Of a stretch of 64,000 bases of DNA, positions 8,114 to 16,378 are shown in pieces (position 1 is the stretch's first letter; each line of letters begins with the position of its first letter). Under the pieces are notes generated by a model that saw only the letters and a list, made by a program, of their open reading frames with translations, had not been told where the DNA came from and made no database searches. The translations under genes were made by a program, and so were the position numbers. This DNA is from Amorphoplanes friuliensis DSM 7358. Its GTDB lineage: Bacteria > Actinomycetota > Actinomycetes > Mycobacteriales > Micromonosporaceae. Where the stretch lies: positions 5,680,001 to 5,744,000 of the forward strand of contig NC_022657.1 of assembly GCF_000494755.1 (NCBI RefSeq). The letters run 5' to 3'.

Positions 8114-8536
8114 TCAGGCGTACGGGTCGGTGATCTCGCGGAGCTTGGTCAGTGAGCGGCGCAGCTGGGCGGCGCTCTGCTTGCCGAGGTGCCGAGTCCA
8201 CGTTGCCTCGATCTCCGCCTCGGCCGCACGGGCCACCTTCACCGCCTCCGAGCCGCGGGGCGCGATCCGGACGAGGCGGGCGCGGGCGTCAGAGGGGTCG
8301 GGCACCCGCTCGACGTAGCCGGCCCGTTCGAGCTGGTCGACCAGGAAACCGGCGGTCTGCTTGGTGATCTGCGCCTGCTCGGCCAGCTCGGTCACGCGCG
8401 TGCCGTTCTCGCCGATGCGGGCGAAGACCCGGCCCTGCGCGGCGGTGAGGTCGCCGTGGCCGGCGGCGGCCAGCGCCTCGAGGACGCCGGACTCCATCGC
8501 GCGGTAGGCGACAAAACACAGCAGGCCGAGATTCAC
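8114..8536 (-). CDS. MarR-family transcriptional regulator
   Basis: A 140-residue winged-helix repressor of the usual MarR length. The HTH is visible as VTELAEQAQITKQTAGFLVDQLE, and the wing as RVPDPSDARARLVRI with the conserved D-x-R-x-R pattern. The GTG at 8536 is chosen because a GGGGGAG ribosome site lies just upstream. Longer starts would run into the palindromic operator and a TAAAAT -10-like element. It is divergent from the maleylpyruvate-isomerase-family gene at 8610, so it most likely controls that gene and itself. The ligand is unknown. Confidence 0.88.
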   Translation of the reverse strand: MNLGLLCFVAYRAMESGVLEALAAAGHGDLTAAQGRVFARIGENGTRVTELAEQAQITKQTAGFLVDQLERAGYVERVPDPSDARARLVRIAPRGSEAVKVARAAEAEIEATWTRHLGKQSAAQLRRSLTKLREITDPYA

Positions 8537-8564
8537 GCTCTCCCCCTTGACATGGACAGATTCC

Positions 8565-8581
8565 CTTACCATTTTAGTAAG
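8565..8581. promoter_or_regulatory. Palindromic operator in the marR divergent promoter
   Basis: CTTAC and GTAAG flank CATTTTA, giving a 17-bp inverted repeat in the AT-rich gap between divergent genes. The spacer read on the minus strand contains TAAAAT, a good -10 for marR. On the plus strand a TTGACA lies at 8547-8552. A MarR dimer bound here would block both promoters. Confidence 0.65.
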
Positions 8582-8609
8582 AGGATCGTACCAAAAGAGG
8601 GAGGCCGTC

Positions 8610-9272
8610 ATGGATCACGACGAGGTGTGGAAGGCCATCGACACCGAGCGGGCCGGGCTTGCCGATCTCTTCGAGAGCCTGACTCCGCAGCAGTGGGAGA
8701 CACCGTCGTTGTGCGAGGGCTGGCGGGTGCGTGACGTGGCCGCGCATCTCACGCTGTCGCAGACTGGTCTGGTCACGGCGCTGCTCGACACCGTTCGGGC
8801 CCGCGGCAGTCTCAGCCGGATGATCCGGGACAGCGCCCGGCGCCAGGCCGTGCGCGTGCCTCCCGACCGGTACGCCGCACTGCTGCGCGCGATGGCCGGG
8901 TCGCGGCGTACGGCACCGGGGGTCACGCCTCTCGAACCGCTCATCGACGTGCTGGTGCACGGGCAGGACATCGCCTTGCCGCTCGGCCTGCGGAGGCCCA
9001 TGCCGGTGCAGGCCTCGGCTGCCGCGGCCGACCGGGTGTGGCCCGACCTGTGGCCGTTCCGGGCCGAGCGCCGGCTTCGGGGGTTCTCGTTCCGGGCCAC
9101 CGACGACTCGTGGTCGGCCGGGGCAGGGCCGGTGGTCGAGGGGTCGATAGGCGCGATCCTGCTTCTGCTCACCGGACGGCGGGCCGCCCTGGACCAGCTC
9201 TCGGGCCCGGGCGCGGAGCACATGCGGGTGACGGGCGGGCCGGGCACGGTTCAGGCGCGCCGGGCGGGGTAG
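8610..9272 (+). CDS. Maleylpyruvate isomerase-family (mycothiol-dependent) protein
   Basis: A 220-residue protein with the N-terminal DinB-like four-helix bundle of the mycothiol-dependent maleylpyruvate isomerase family. It opens VWKAIDTERAGLADLFESL, followed by TPSLCEGWRVRDVAAHL, where the His is a metal ligand. A second conserved block is LIDVLVHGQDIALPLG. The ATG at 8610 is preceded by an AGAGGGAGG ribosome site. It is divergent from a MarR regulator across a palindromic operator, suggesting induction by an electrophile or aromatic compound. Most family members of this kind are of unknown substrate, so maleylpyruvate itself should not be assumed. Confidence 0.85.
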   Translation: MDHDEVWKAIDTERAGLADLFESLTPQQWETPSLCEGWRVRDVAAHLTLSQTGLVTALLDTVRARGSLSRMIRDSARRQAVRVPPDRYAALLRAMAGSRRTAPGVTPLEPLIDVLVHGQDIALPLGLRRPMPVQASAAAADRVWPDLWPFRAERRLRGFSFRATDDSWSAGAGPVVEGSIGAILLLLTGRRAALDQLSGPGAEHMRVTGGPGTVQARRAG

Positions 9273-9310
9273 TCAGAGGGGCGCACATCCTCTGTCACCG
9301 GGAGATACTC

Positions 9311-9514
9311 ATGATTTTCGGCCTGATCCGGCGCTACGTGCTGATGGCAGTGGCGATTCCGCTGGCGGCAGCCGGTGCCCGCAAGCTCAGTCAGACCCTC
9401 GAGGCCCGCCGTGGACCCAGCCGGGGCACCCGGCTGCTGCGCCAGGGCGCGGACACCCTGCAGGGACGTTTCGGCAAGCAGAAGAAGCGGTCCCGCTTCG
9501 CTCTCGGACGCTGA
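9311..9514 (+). CDS. Small basic protein with one N-terminal hydrophobic helix
   Basis: A 67-residue protein with a hydrophobic helix at about residues 9-22 (YVLMAVAIPLAAAG), followed by a strongly basic tail (RRGPSRGTRLLRQ, GKQKKRSRFALGR). The ATG at 9311 has a GGGAGA ribosome site a few bases upstream. Coding character is supported by high third-position GC. It is probably a small inner-membrane protein with a cytoplasmic basic tail. I do not recognise a family. It lies 38 bp after the isomerase-like gene on the same strand and could be co-transcribed. Confidence 0.7.
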   Translation: MIFGLIRRYVLMAVAIPLAAAGARKLSQTLEARRGPSRGTRLLRQGADTLQGRFGKQKKRSRFALGR

Positions 9515-9528
9515 CACCGCGAACGCCA

Positions 9529-9566
9529 CGGGCGGGTCGGGTGCCGGCAAGCACCTCTCCCGCCCG
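9529..9566. terminator. Hairpin terminator between convergent genes
   Basis: CGGGCGGG (9529-9536) pairs with CCCGCCCG (9559-9566), and an inner GGTGC/GCACC stem (9540-9544 with 9551-9555) extends the hairpin across a small symmetric internal loop. It lies just after the small gene ending at 9514 and before the convergent gene ending at 9621. Confidence 0.65.
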
Positions 9567-9620
9567 CAGCAACTCGGCGCCGGCCTCACCCAGGGCGGGG
9601 GCGGGCGCGACAGGGTGTGG

Positions 9621-10364
9621 TCAGGGGCCGTTCACGAAGTCGGCCAGGATGCGGCGCAGGGTCACGCCCAGAAGATCGGCGTGGTCGTGCGGTGACAGCA
9701 GTTGACGCATGGCCCGGTGGACTTCCAGGTCCTCGGCGAGCACGGCCACCTCGCGGGCCACGACCTCGGGACCGGGGTCGGCGACGCCGTGGAGCAGCAG
9801 CTTGGTGTAGACGCGCGTGCTGGTCAGCGTCTCCGGCTGCGCGAAGAACAGGATCGTCCTGACCGCGTCCGGTTCCTCGAGGCGTAACAGCAGCTGGAAC
9901 GGGGCCCGGTAGACGTACGTGGCGCCGCGGTCGTCGGCACTTTTGAACCCGTCCGGTCCGGTGCTCACGGCGTACCGGGGGATCTGGTTCTCCTCGGCCG
10001 CGCCGAAGGTCCTGGCGTGCATGAACTCGGAGAGCTCGACGTCGGCGGAGGCCGGTGTGCGGACCGGGGGCAGCCAGGCGCCGACGGAGGTCCGGTCGGC
10101 GGTGTCGGCGTCCAGGAAGAGCTCGGTGCGCGGCTCCTCCGGCGCGATCCAGACGAGGCCCCAGCGTTCGGTGACGGCCCACGGCTCGGGCTGGACGTGC
10201 AGGACTCCCTCCCGGCTGACCAGGGAATAGCGCGAACCCAGCAGGGTCACGTCGCAGGGCAGCTCGCCGGTGAGGGCAACCGGATGCCACGCGCCGCGCA
10301 ACCGGGGGTCCTCGTTGGTGAGCAGGCCCGGTGAGACCTCGCGGGCGACGGGGAGCCACTGCAT
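9621..10364 (-). CDS. Rieske oxygenase-like protein lacking the Rieske cluster domain
   Basis: A 247-residue protein. Its start resembles the N-terminus of vanillate O-demethylase-type ring-hydroxylating oxygenases (RGAWHPVALTGELP), and it later shows WGLVWIAPEEP and FMHARTFG, which match the segments flanking the Rieske domain and the catalytic domain. The stretch that should hold the two Cys-x-His / Cys-x2-His motifs is missing. Only one cysteine is seen, so no 2Fe-2S cluster can bind. Usual family length is about 330-360 residues. The normal three-part iron site is also not obvious. It may be a ligand-binding derivative of the oxygenase fold. It is divergent from the DUF1028 gene. Confidence 0.6.
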   Translation of the reverse strand: MQWLPVAREVSPGLLTNEDPRLRGAWHPVALTGELPCDVTLLGSRYSLVSREGVLHVQPEPWAVTERWGLVWIAPEEPRTELFLDADTADRTSVGAWLPPVRTPASADVELSEFMHARTFGAAEENQIPRYAVSTGPDGFKSADDRGATYVYRAPFQLLLRLEEPDAVRTILFFAQPETLTSTRVYTKLLLHGVADPGPEVVAREVAVLAEDLEVHRAMRQLLSPHDHADLLGVTLRRILADFVNGP

Positions 10365-10400
10365 GGGACCCAGTGTTCTCCGGGCTTGTTACGGCTGGGC

Positions 10401-10406
10401 TAACGT
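10401..10406 (+). promoter_or_regulatory. -10 element of a leaderless transcript
   Basis: TAACGT fits the TANNNT actinobacterial -10 and lies six bases before the ATG at 10413, with no ribosome site between. Transcription would therefore begin at or next to the start codon. No clear -35 is seen. Confidence 0.45.
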
Positions 10407-10412
10407 GCGCGC

Positions 10413-11255
10413 ATGACCTTCTCGATCGTGGCGCGCTCGGCCGACGGCTGCGCGCTGGGTGTGGCCGTGGCCAGCAAGTTTCTCGGTGTCGGGGCCGCGG
10501 TGCCGGCCGCTCTCGCGGAGGTGGGCGCGGTGGCGACCCAGTCCTACGCGAACCTCGCGTACCGGCCGCAGGCCCTGGCGCTGCTCGGCACCGGGGTGCC
10601 GGCCACCGAGACCGTCGCGGGTCTGATCGCCGCCGACGACGGCCCGGTCGACCACCGGCAGGTCGGCGTGGTCGGGACGAGCGGTCCGGGGGCCACGTTC
10701 ACCGGCCCGGCCTGTCACCCGTGGGCGGGCGGCGCGGCCGGTGACGGCTTCGCGATCCAGGGCAACATGCTGGCCGGGCCGCAGGTCGTGGACCGGATGC
10801 GGGACGAATGGCTGGCCGGGGCGGAGATCACGCGGCTCGCGTACCGGTTGCTGGCCGCGTTGCGCGCCGGTGACGAGGCCGGCGGTGACCGGCGCGGTCG
10901 GCAGAGTGCCGCCCTGCTGGTGGTGGCCAAGGGCCAGGGGTACGGCGGCACGAGCGACGTCCTGGTGGACCTCCGCGTCGACGACCACACCGCACCGGTG
11001 ACCGAGCTGGGCCGCCTGCTCGAGATGCACTCGCTCTACTTCGAGCGTCCGGACCCGGCCACGCTGCTGGAGCTGAGCGGACCGGTCGGCGACGAGGTCC
11101 GCGCATTGCTCGCCGCGGCGGGGCATCAGGCCGGTCCCGACCTCGCCGACCTCGACGAGGCGCTGGCCTCCTGGGCCGGCATCGCGAACCTGGAGGAGCG
11201 CATCGTCGCCGGGCACATCGATCCGCTGGTGCTGGACCAGCTGCGCGGCGCCTGA
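10413..11255 (+). CDS. DUF1028 family Ntn-hydrolase-like protein
   Basis: A 280-residue protein of the DUF1028 family, whose members have a putative N-terminal-nucleophile hydrolase fold. Characteristic sequence is TFSIVARSADGCALGVAVASK at the start, the VATQSYAN segment, and GFAIQGNML, all conserved in the family. The C-terminal part ends with a helical region (ANLEERIVAGHIDPLVLDQLRG). The reaction is not known. A -10 element immediately upstream suggests leaderless translation from 10413. The gene converges on the response regulator at 11259, with only three bases between them. Confidence 0.85.
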   Translation: MTFSIVARSADGCALGVAVASKFLGVGAAVPAALAEVGAVATQSYANLAYRPQALALLGTGVPATETVAGLIAADDGPVDHRQVGVVGTSGPGATFTGPACHPWAGGAAGDGFAIQGNMLAGPQVVDRMRDEWLAGAEITRLAYRLLAALRAGDEAGGDRRGRQSAALLVVAKGQGYGGTSDVLVDLRVDDHTAPVTELGRLLEMHSLYFERPDPATLLELSGPVGDEVRALLAAAGHQAGPDLADLDEALASWAGIANLEERIVAGHIDPLVLDQLRGA

Positions 11256-11258
11256 AGT

Positions 11259-11900
11259 TCAGCCGCGTAGGTACGCGAGGACCGCGCGCACCCGGCGATG
11301 GTCGTCGGCGTCGGGTGGCAGGTCCAGTTTGGCCAGCAGGCTGCCGATGTGCTTGGCCACGGCGGCCTCGGTCACGCCCAGGGCGCGGGCGATCGCGGTG
11401 TTCGAGCGACCTTCGGCCATCAGCGACAGAACCTCACGCTCGCGCGGGGTAAGCCGTTGCACCGGGTCACGGCGCCGGCCGAGCAGCTGGCGGACCACCT
11501 CCGGGTCGACGACCGTACGCCCGGCGGCCACCCGCACGAGCGCGTCGACGAACTCGGAGACGTCACCGATCCGGTCCTTGAGCAGGTAGCCGACACCCGC
11601 GGACCGGCCGGAGTCGAGCAGCTCGGCCGCGTACGTCTGTTCGACGTACTGGCTGAGCACCAGCACCGGCAGGTCGGGGTCGGCGGCCCGCAACGCGATC
11701 GCCGCCTGCAGTCCTTCGTCGCTGAACCCCGGTGGCATCCGCACGTCGGTGACCACGACGTCGGGCCGGTGCTCGGCCACCGCCGCCAGCAGCGCCGGCG
11801 CGTCGGCCACGGCCGCGACGACCTCGTGGCCGAAGTGGCGCAGCATCCCCGCGATGCCCTCGCGGACGATGAGCCCGTCCTCGGCGATCACCACGCGCAC
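11259..11900 (-). CDS. NarL/FixJ-type response regulator
   Basis: A 213-residue response regulator. The receiver domain (1-120) has the acidic pair near residues 7-8 (IAEDG), the phospho-acceptor Asp in VVVTDVRMPP (about 52) and the Lys in YLLKDR. The C-terminal LuxR-type HTH (about 148-205) includes LTPREREVLSLMAEGRSN and TEAAVAKHIGSLLAKL. Its start overlaps the 3' end of the histidine kinase gene by 13 bases, so they form a pair. The ABC exporter genes lie just beyond the kinase on the opposite strand and are a likely target. Confidence 0.92.
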   Translation of the reverse strand: MRVVIAEDGLIVREGIAGMLRHFGHEVVAAVADAPALLAAVAEHRPDVVVTDVRMPPGFSDEGLQAAIALRAADPDLPVLVLSQYVEQTYAAELLDSGRSAGVGYLLKDRIGDVSEFVDALVRVAAGRTVVDPEVVRQLLGRRRDPVQRLTPREREVLSLMAEGRSNTAIARALGVTEAAVAKHIGSLLAKLDLPPDADDHRRVRAVLAYLRG

Positions 11901-13129
11901 GGGATCTCCACGTGCACCAGGGTAGGGCCGCCGGGCGGGCTGGACAGCGCGACCGTCCCGTCGACCGCGGCGACCCGGTCGGCCAGCCCGACGAGCCCGG
12001 TGCCCCGGTCGGGGTCGGCGCCGCCGCGCCCGTCGTCGCGGACGTCGAGGTGCAGCCGCTCGCCGATCAGACCGGCGGACACCGCGGCCCGGGTCGCTTC
12101 GCTGTGTTTGGCCACGTTGGCCAGGGCCTCGACAACGACGAAGTAGGCGGTCACCTCGACCGCGTCCGGCAGCCGGCGGTCGAGCCGCAGGTCCAGGTCG
12201 ACGGGGACCGGGGCGTGCCCGGCCGCCTCACCGACCGCCGCCGCCAGCCCGCGGTCGGTGAGCACCTTCGGGTGCACGCCGCGGATCAGCTCACGCAGCT
12301 CGCTGAGGGCCTCCTTGGCCAGGTCCTGCGCGGCCGCCACCTGCGTCTCCGCCGGCGATCCGGCGGGGAGTTCGAGACGGGCGAGGCCGAGCTGCATGCT
12401 CAGCGCCACGAGTCGCTGCTGGGCACCGTCGTGCAGGTCGCGCTCGATCCGCCGCCGTTCGACCTCGAACGCGTCGACCAGCCGGGCCCGGGACCGCGTG
12501 AGCTCGACCAGCTTGGCGTCGGTGTCGTCGCTGCGCGGCGCGAGCAGGGCGCGGGCCATCGCCGCCCGCGCACCCGCCCAGGCAGTGACCGGGTAGGCCC
12601 CGACGGCCAGCGCGAACGGCGTGCACAGGGCCAGCGGCACGGTCGTCCACAACGACGTCTCGCCGTACAGGTAGTACGGCGCGAACAGCAGGCTCGTGGG
12701 AACGAACACCGCGGCGTAGACGACGGCGGCGTCCATCCAGCACAGCACCAGTGCGGAGAGCATGGTGTACCCGAGCTCGCGCCAGGTGGCCTGCTCGCGC
12801 AGCCGGCACCTCAGCCAGGACCGCAGACCCGGCGCGGGCGGACTGCGGTGCGGGTCGGGCAGCTCGGCGTGGTCGACCAGCCGCATCCGCCACCGCTCCA
12901 GGCGCCCGACGGCGACCCCGGACAGGACCGTGGCCACATATCCGGCGATGCCGACGACCACGACCGACAGGACCAGGCCCGCGGCCAGCAGCACGACGAC
13001 GGCACAGATCGTGGCGATGCCGATCAGCGCGCCGCCGGTCAGGTAGGCCAGCGAGCGCCACGGCCACGACGACGTCAGGAAGCGGGTCGGCCGCATGGTG
13101 AGCGCGTCGAGGACGTTACGGACCGGCAT
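11888..13129 (-). CDS. Sensor histidine kinase (HisKA_3 type)
   Basis: A 413-residue membrane kinase. Hydrophobic segments occur at about residues 30-70 (LTGGALIGIATICAVVVLLAAG and the next stretch) and 120-185. After a linker comes the dimerisation and phosphotransfer helix with the phospho-His in ERRRIERDLHDGAQQ. The HATPase_c domain closes the protein with DDGRGGADPDRGTGLVGLADR. There is no large extracellular sensor domain, which is typical of kinases that monitor the membrane or an adjacent transporter. It is paired with the response regulator at 11259 and divergent from the ABC exporter operon at 13241, the arrangement common for cell-envelope-stress or antibiotic-export modules. Confidence 0.92.
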   Translation of the reverse strand: MPVRNVLDALTMRPTRFLTSSWPWRSLAYLTGGALIGIATICAVVVLLAAGLVLSVVVVGIAGYVATVLSGVAVGRLERWRMRLVDHAELPDPHRSPPAPGLRSWLRCRLREQATWRELGYTMLSALVLCWMDAAVVYAAVFVPTSLLFAPYYLYGETSLWTTVPLALCTPFALAVGAYPVTAWAGARAAMARALLAPRSDDTDAKLVELTRSRARLVDAFEVERRRIERDLHDGAQQRLVALSMQLGLARLELPAGSPAETQVAAAQDLAKEALSELRELIRGVHPKVLTDRGLAAAVGEAAGHAPVPVDLDLRLDRRLPDAVEVTAYFVVVEALANVAKHSEATRAAVSAGLIGERLHLDVRDDGRGGADPDRGTGLVGLADRVAAVDGTVALSSPPGGPTLVHVEIPCAW

Positions 13130-13240
13130 GGGCAGTGACGCTACCGGCGGGTCCCGCCGCGCTCAGTAGTGCTGGATATACCTTCGATCCTCGCCCGCGC
13201 GCCAATGTGCCCGGCCCGCCGGGCCGGAAGGCTTCCGGGC

Positions 13241-13987
13241 ATGACCATCACGACCATCGGCACGGCGGTCCGCCTCCGGGCCGTCACCAGGATCTTCGGT
13301 ACGGGGGAAAGCGCGGTGACCGCCCTCGACGCGGTCGACGTGGAGATCCCGCCGGCCACCTTCACCGCGGTGATGGGCCCGTCGGGGTCCGGCAAGTCCA
13401 CCCTGCTGCACTGCGCCGCGGGACTCGACCGCGCGACCAGCGGAGAGGTGGCCATCGACGGCGTCAGCCTCACGGGTCTGTCCGAACGCGCGCTCACCAA
13501 GGTGCGGCGGGAGCGGGTCGGTTTTGTGTTCCAGGCGTTCAACCTGATCCCGGCACTGACCGCTGAGCAGAACGTCGGCCTGCCCCTGCGCCTGGCGCGC
13601 CGCCGCCCGGCACCCGGTCAGGTCGAGCAGATGCTGGCCGAGGTCGGGCTGGCCGACCGGGCCAGGCATCGGCCGAGTGAGCTGTCCGGCGGCCAGCAGC
13701 AACGGGTGGCCATCGCCCGTGCCCTGGTGTCGCGCCCGGCGGTGCTCTTCGCCGACGAGCCGACCGGCGCTCTCGACACCACCGCATCCCGCGAGGTGCT
13801 GCGCCTGCTGCGGACGGCGGTCGACCGGCACGCGCAGACGATCGTCATGGTCACCCACGACCCGTACGCGGCCGCGCACGCCGACCGGGTGCTGTTCCTC
13901 GCCGACGGCCGGGTCGTGGACGCCCTGGACAACCCGTCGGGCGCGTCGGAGATCGCGGTCCGGATGGCCCGGCTGGAGGAGCGATGA
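13241..13987 (+). CDS. ABC transporter ATP-binding protein (MacB/LolD type)
   Basis: A 248-residue nucleotide-binding subunit. It has Walker A GPSGSGKST, Q-loop FVFQAFNLIP, signature LSGGQQQR, Walker B AVLFADEPTGALD and the H-loop VTHDP. The FNLIP and TGALD variants are typical of the MacB/LolD/FtsE-like exporters that pair with FtsX-type permeases. The ATG at 13241 is chosen because family sequence begins there. The stop overlaps the permease start (ATGA at 13984), so the two are coupled. It is divergent from the kinase/regulator pair. Confidence 0.93.
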   Translation: MTITTIGTAVRLRAVTRIFGTGESAVTALDAVDVEIPPATFTAVMGPSGSGKSTLLHCAAGLDRATSGEVAIDGVSLTGLSERALTKVRRERVGFVFQAFNLIPALTAEQNVGLPLRLARRRPAPGQVEQMLAEVGLADRARHRPSELSGGQQQRVAIARALVSRPAVLFADEPTGALDTTASREVLRLLRTAVDRHAQTIVMVTHDPYAAAHADRVLFLADGRVVDALDNPSGASEIAVRMARLEER

Positions 13988-16287
13988 GCCTCGCGTGGAG
14001 CATGGTCCGGCACCGCTTCGCCGCGTTCGCCGGGACGTTCGTGGCGATCGCCCTGGGGGTCGCCGTCGTCGCGGGGTCGACGACCATCTGGGCGTCGTCG
14101 CAGCCGCAGACGCCCGCCCGCCTGGCTGCCGCGCCGGTGCTCGTGCACTCCCCCTCGGTCGGTGACACCGAGTCCGGTTATCCCGAGTACCGCTCCTGGA
14201 CGACCGCCGAGGCCACCGGTCTCGCGCAGCGCCTGGCCGCGGTTCCCGGTGTGACGGCCGCGATCGCGGACCCGTCGTTCTACGTGCAGCGGGTGGTGGC
14301 GGGACGAGCGACCGGCGACCCCGAGGCGGCACGCACCGAGGGGCACGCCTGGTCGTCGGCGGTGCTGGGTGGGTACAGGCTCAGTGCGGGTGCGGCCCCG
14401 GCCCGGCCCGGTGAGGTGGCGCTGGCCGGTGCTGCACCCGGTTCCCGGATCGAGGTGCTGACCGCGCGCGGCCCGGCGACCTGGACGGTGACCGGTACGA
14501 CCGACGGGCCGGGCCTCTACGTCGCCGACACCGCCGCGACCGCGCTGGCGTCCGGCGTACGCGTCATCGGCCTGACCGTCAGCGGTGAGCCCGAGAGCAT
14601 TGCCGCGGCGGCCCGCACGGCCGTCGGTGCGGACGGCACCGTGCTGTCCGGCTCGGCCCGGGACGCGCTGGAGCCGGAGTCCGTGACCCGCATCCGCTGG
14701 CTGGGCGCGCAGCTGCTGATCGCCATGGTCTTCCTCGGCACCTTCGTCGCGGTCTTCGTGGTCGCCTCCACCTGTGCGCTGAGCGCCGCCCAGCGCCGCC
14801 GCGAGATCGGCCTGCTGCGCGCGGTCGGCGCCACCGGCGGCCAGGTCATCCGCATGATGTACGCCGAAACCCTGGTCGTGGCTCTCCTCGGCGGCGTGGC
14901 GGGCGTGGTCCTGGGGGCAGTGACCGCTCCCCTGCTCGCAGCACCGCTGGTGTCCGCCGGACTGGAACCGGCGGGCTTCACCGTGACGCTGCAACCGGTT
15001 GCCCTCGGCGCCGCCTTTGTCCTGGGCATCGTGGTCGCGCTGATCGGAGTGTGGGCGGCCGCCCGGCGATCCAGTCGCGTGCCGGCCCTGGACGCGCTGC
15101 GGGAGGCGGCGATCGAGCCGCGCCCGATGACGCTGCTCCGCTGGATCGCCGGCCCGCTCGCGGCGGCCGGCGGCGGCGCACTGCTGGTGGCCCTGCCCAA
15201 CCTGGACGCCCAGGCGCAGTCGTCGGCCACCCTGGGCGGCGCGATGCTGCTGCTCGTGGGAGCTGCACTGCTGGCGCCGGTGGTCATCGGGCCGCTGGTC
15301 CGGCTCGGCACCTGGCCGTGGCGGCACGGCGCGAGCGGGATGCTGCTGCGCGAGGGAACGCTCACCGGGACCCGGCGCGTCGCCTCGACCGCGGCGCCGG
15401 TGCTGCTGGCCGTGGGTTTTGCGGTGCTCTTCACCGGGACCGTCGCGACCATCTCCGACTCCGCCGGTGTCGATGCGGCCGCCGAGGTGCCCGCGGCGCT
15501 GGTCGCCGCCCCCGACGGCACCCCCGGGCTGTCCCAGGCGGCGGTGACGGGTCAGCCCGGTGACGCCCGGTTCCCCACGCGCCTGCTGGTCACCCGCGAC
15601 GGAAAGACCACCGGTTACGACGCGGTCGGCACCGATCAGGTGGACGGCGTGGTGACGTCCACCGACCTGGGACCAACCCTGGATGTCCGTTTTGCCGACG
15701 GCACCACCGCGTCGCTGCCGGTCACCGCGGTCCGCGACGACGCACCGGCACCGATCCTGCTCCCGCGCGAGCTCGTCCTGCGGCACGATCCGGGCGCGCT
15801 GGCCGAGGCGGTGCTGCTCACCGGTCCGGCCGCCCCGGCCGCCGGGCTTCAGGTCCTCTCCGCCCGGGACTACGTGCAGATCGAGATCGACGAGGAGGGC
15901 GACATCATCGACATCTTCCTGGTGGTCCTGCTCGGCCTCGGTGTCGGATACACCGGCCTGGCCGTGGCGAACACCCTGCTGATGGCCACGGCCGCCCGGC
16001 GCACCGAGTTCCGGGCACTGCGGCTGGCCGGTGGCGGCACCGGGCACGTGCTGCGAGTGACCTCCGGTGAGGCGTTCCTGGCCGTGGTGACCGGCACCCT
16101 GCTCGGTGGCAGCGTGTCGCTGATCTGCCTGCTGGCGGCGCGGCGCTCGATCGAGAGGGAGCTCGGACAGGCGATCGACCTGGTCGTGCCGTGGGGGCAG
16201 ACCGCCGTCGTCGTGGCCGTGTGCGCCGTGGTCGCCGTGCTGGCGGCCGGTGCGCCCGTCCTGCGTGCCGGAGCTGGGTCCAGGTGA
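13984..16287 (+). CDS. FtsX-like ABC transporter permease
   Basis: A 767-residue permease with two FtsX-like units. An N-terminal transmembrane helix (about 12-38) is followed by an extracellular domain. Next comes a three-helix FtsX unit at about 235-365 containing RRREIGLLRAVGATGGQVIRMM, and a mid-protein pair of helices at about 375-440. A second extracellular part follows, then a C-terminal FtsX unit at about 635-765 (RRTEFRALRLAGGGTGHVLR). This is the actinobacterial form of permease found with MacB/LolD-like ATPases. It probably exports a lipid or peptide, or detects envelope damage with the adjacent two-component system; the substrate is not evident. It overlaps the ATPase gene by four bases. 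Confidence 0.9.
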   Translation: MSLAWSMVRHRFAAFAGTFVAIALGVAVVAGSTTIWASSQPQTPARLAAAPVLVHSPSVGDTESGYPEYRSWTTAEATGLAQRLAAVPGVTAAIADPSFYVQRVVAGRATGDPEAARTEGHAWSSAVLGGYRLSAGAAPARPGEVALAGAAPGSRIEVLTARGPATWTVTGTTDGPGLYVADTAATALASGVRVIGLTVSGEPESIAAAARTAVGADGTVLSGSARDALEPESVTRIRWLGAQLLIAMVFLGTFVAVFVVASTCALSAAQRRREIGLLRAVGATGGQVIRMMYAETLVVALLGGVAGVVLGAVTAPLLAAPLVSAGLEPAGFTVTLQPVALGAAFVLGIVVALIGVWAAARRSSRVPALDALREAAIEPRPMTLLRWIAGPLAAAGGGALLVALPNLDAQAQSSATLGGAMLLLVGAALLAPVVIGPLVRLGTWPWRHGASGMLLREGTLTGTRRVASTAAPVLLAVGFAVLFTGTVATISDSAGVDAAAEVPAALVAAPDGTPGLSQAAVTGQPGDARFPTRLLVTRDGKTTGYDAVGTDQVDGVVTSTDLGPTLDVRFADGTTASLPVTAVRDDAPAPILLPRELVLRHDPGALAEAVLLTGPAAPAAGLQVLSARDYVQIEIDEEGDIIDIFLVVLLGLGVGYTGLAVANTLLMATAARRTEFRALRLAGGGTGHVLRVTSGEAFLAVVTGTLLGGSVSLICLLAARRSIERELGQAIDLVVPWGQTAVVVAVCAVVAVLAAGAPVLRAGAGSR

Positions 16288-16378
16288 AACAAAAACGAAA
16301 CGGAGGGTTCAGTCGGCGTACCCGGGCATGTTGGGATTGAGACCGACGCCACAGCGGACCGTTCGAGGAGACTTACGC

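Noticed and set aside
4716..8318. 1200-residue open frame on the plus strand opposite the large secreted enzyme
   Set aside because: It is the antisense of a well-supported gene, rich in Arg, Gly, Val and Asp in the manner of antisense frames in GC-rich DNA, with no recognisable domain and no ribosome site.
13618..16047. 809-residue open frame on the minus strand opposite the ABC exporter
   Set aside because: It is antisense to the ATPase and permease genes, whose motifs are unambiguous.
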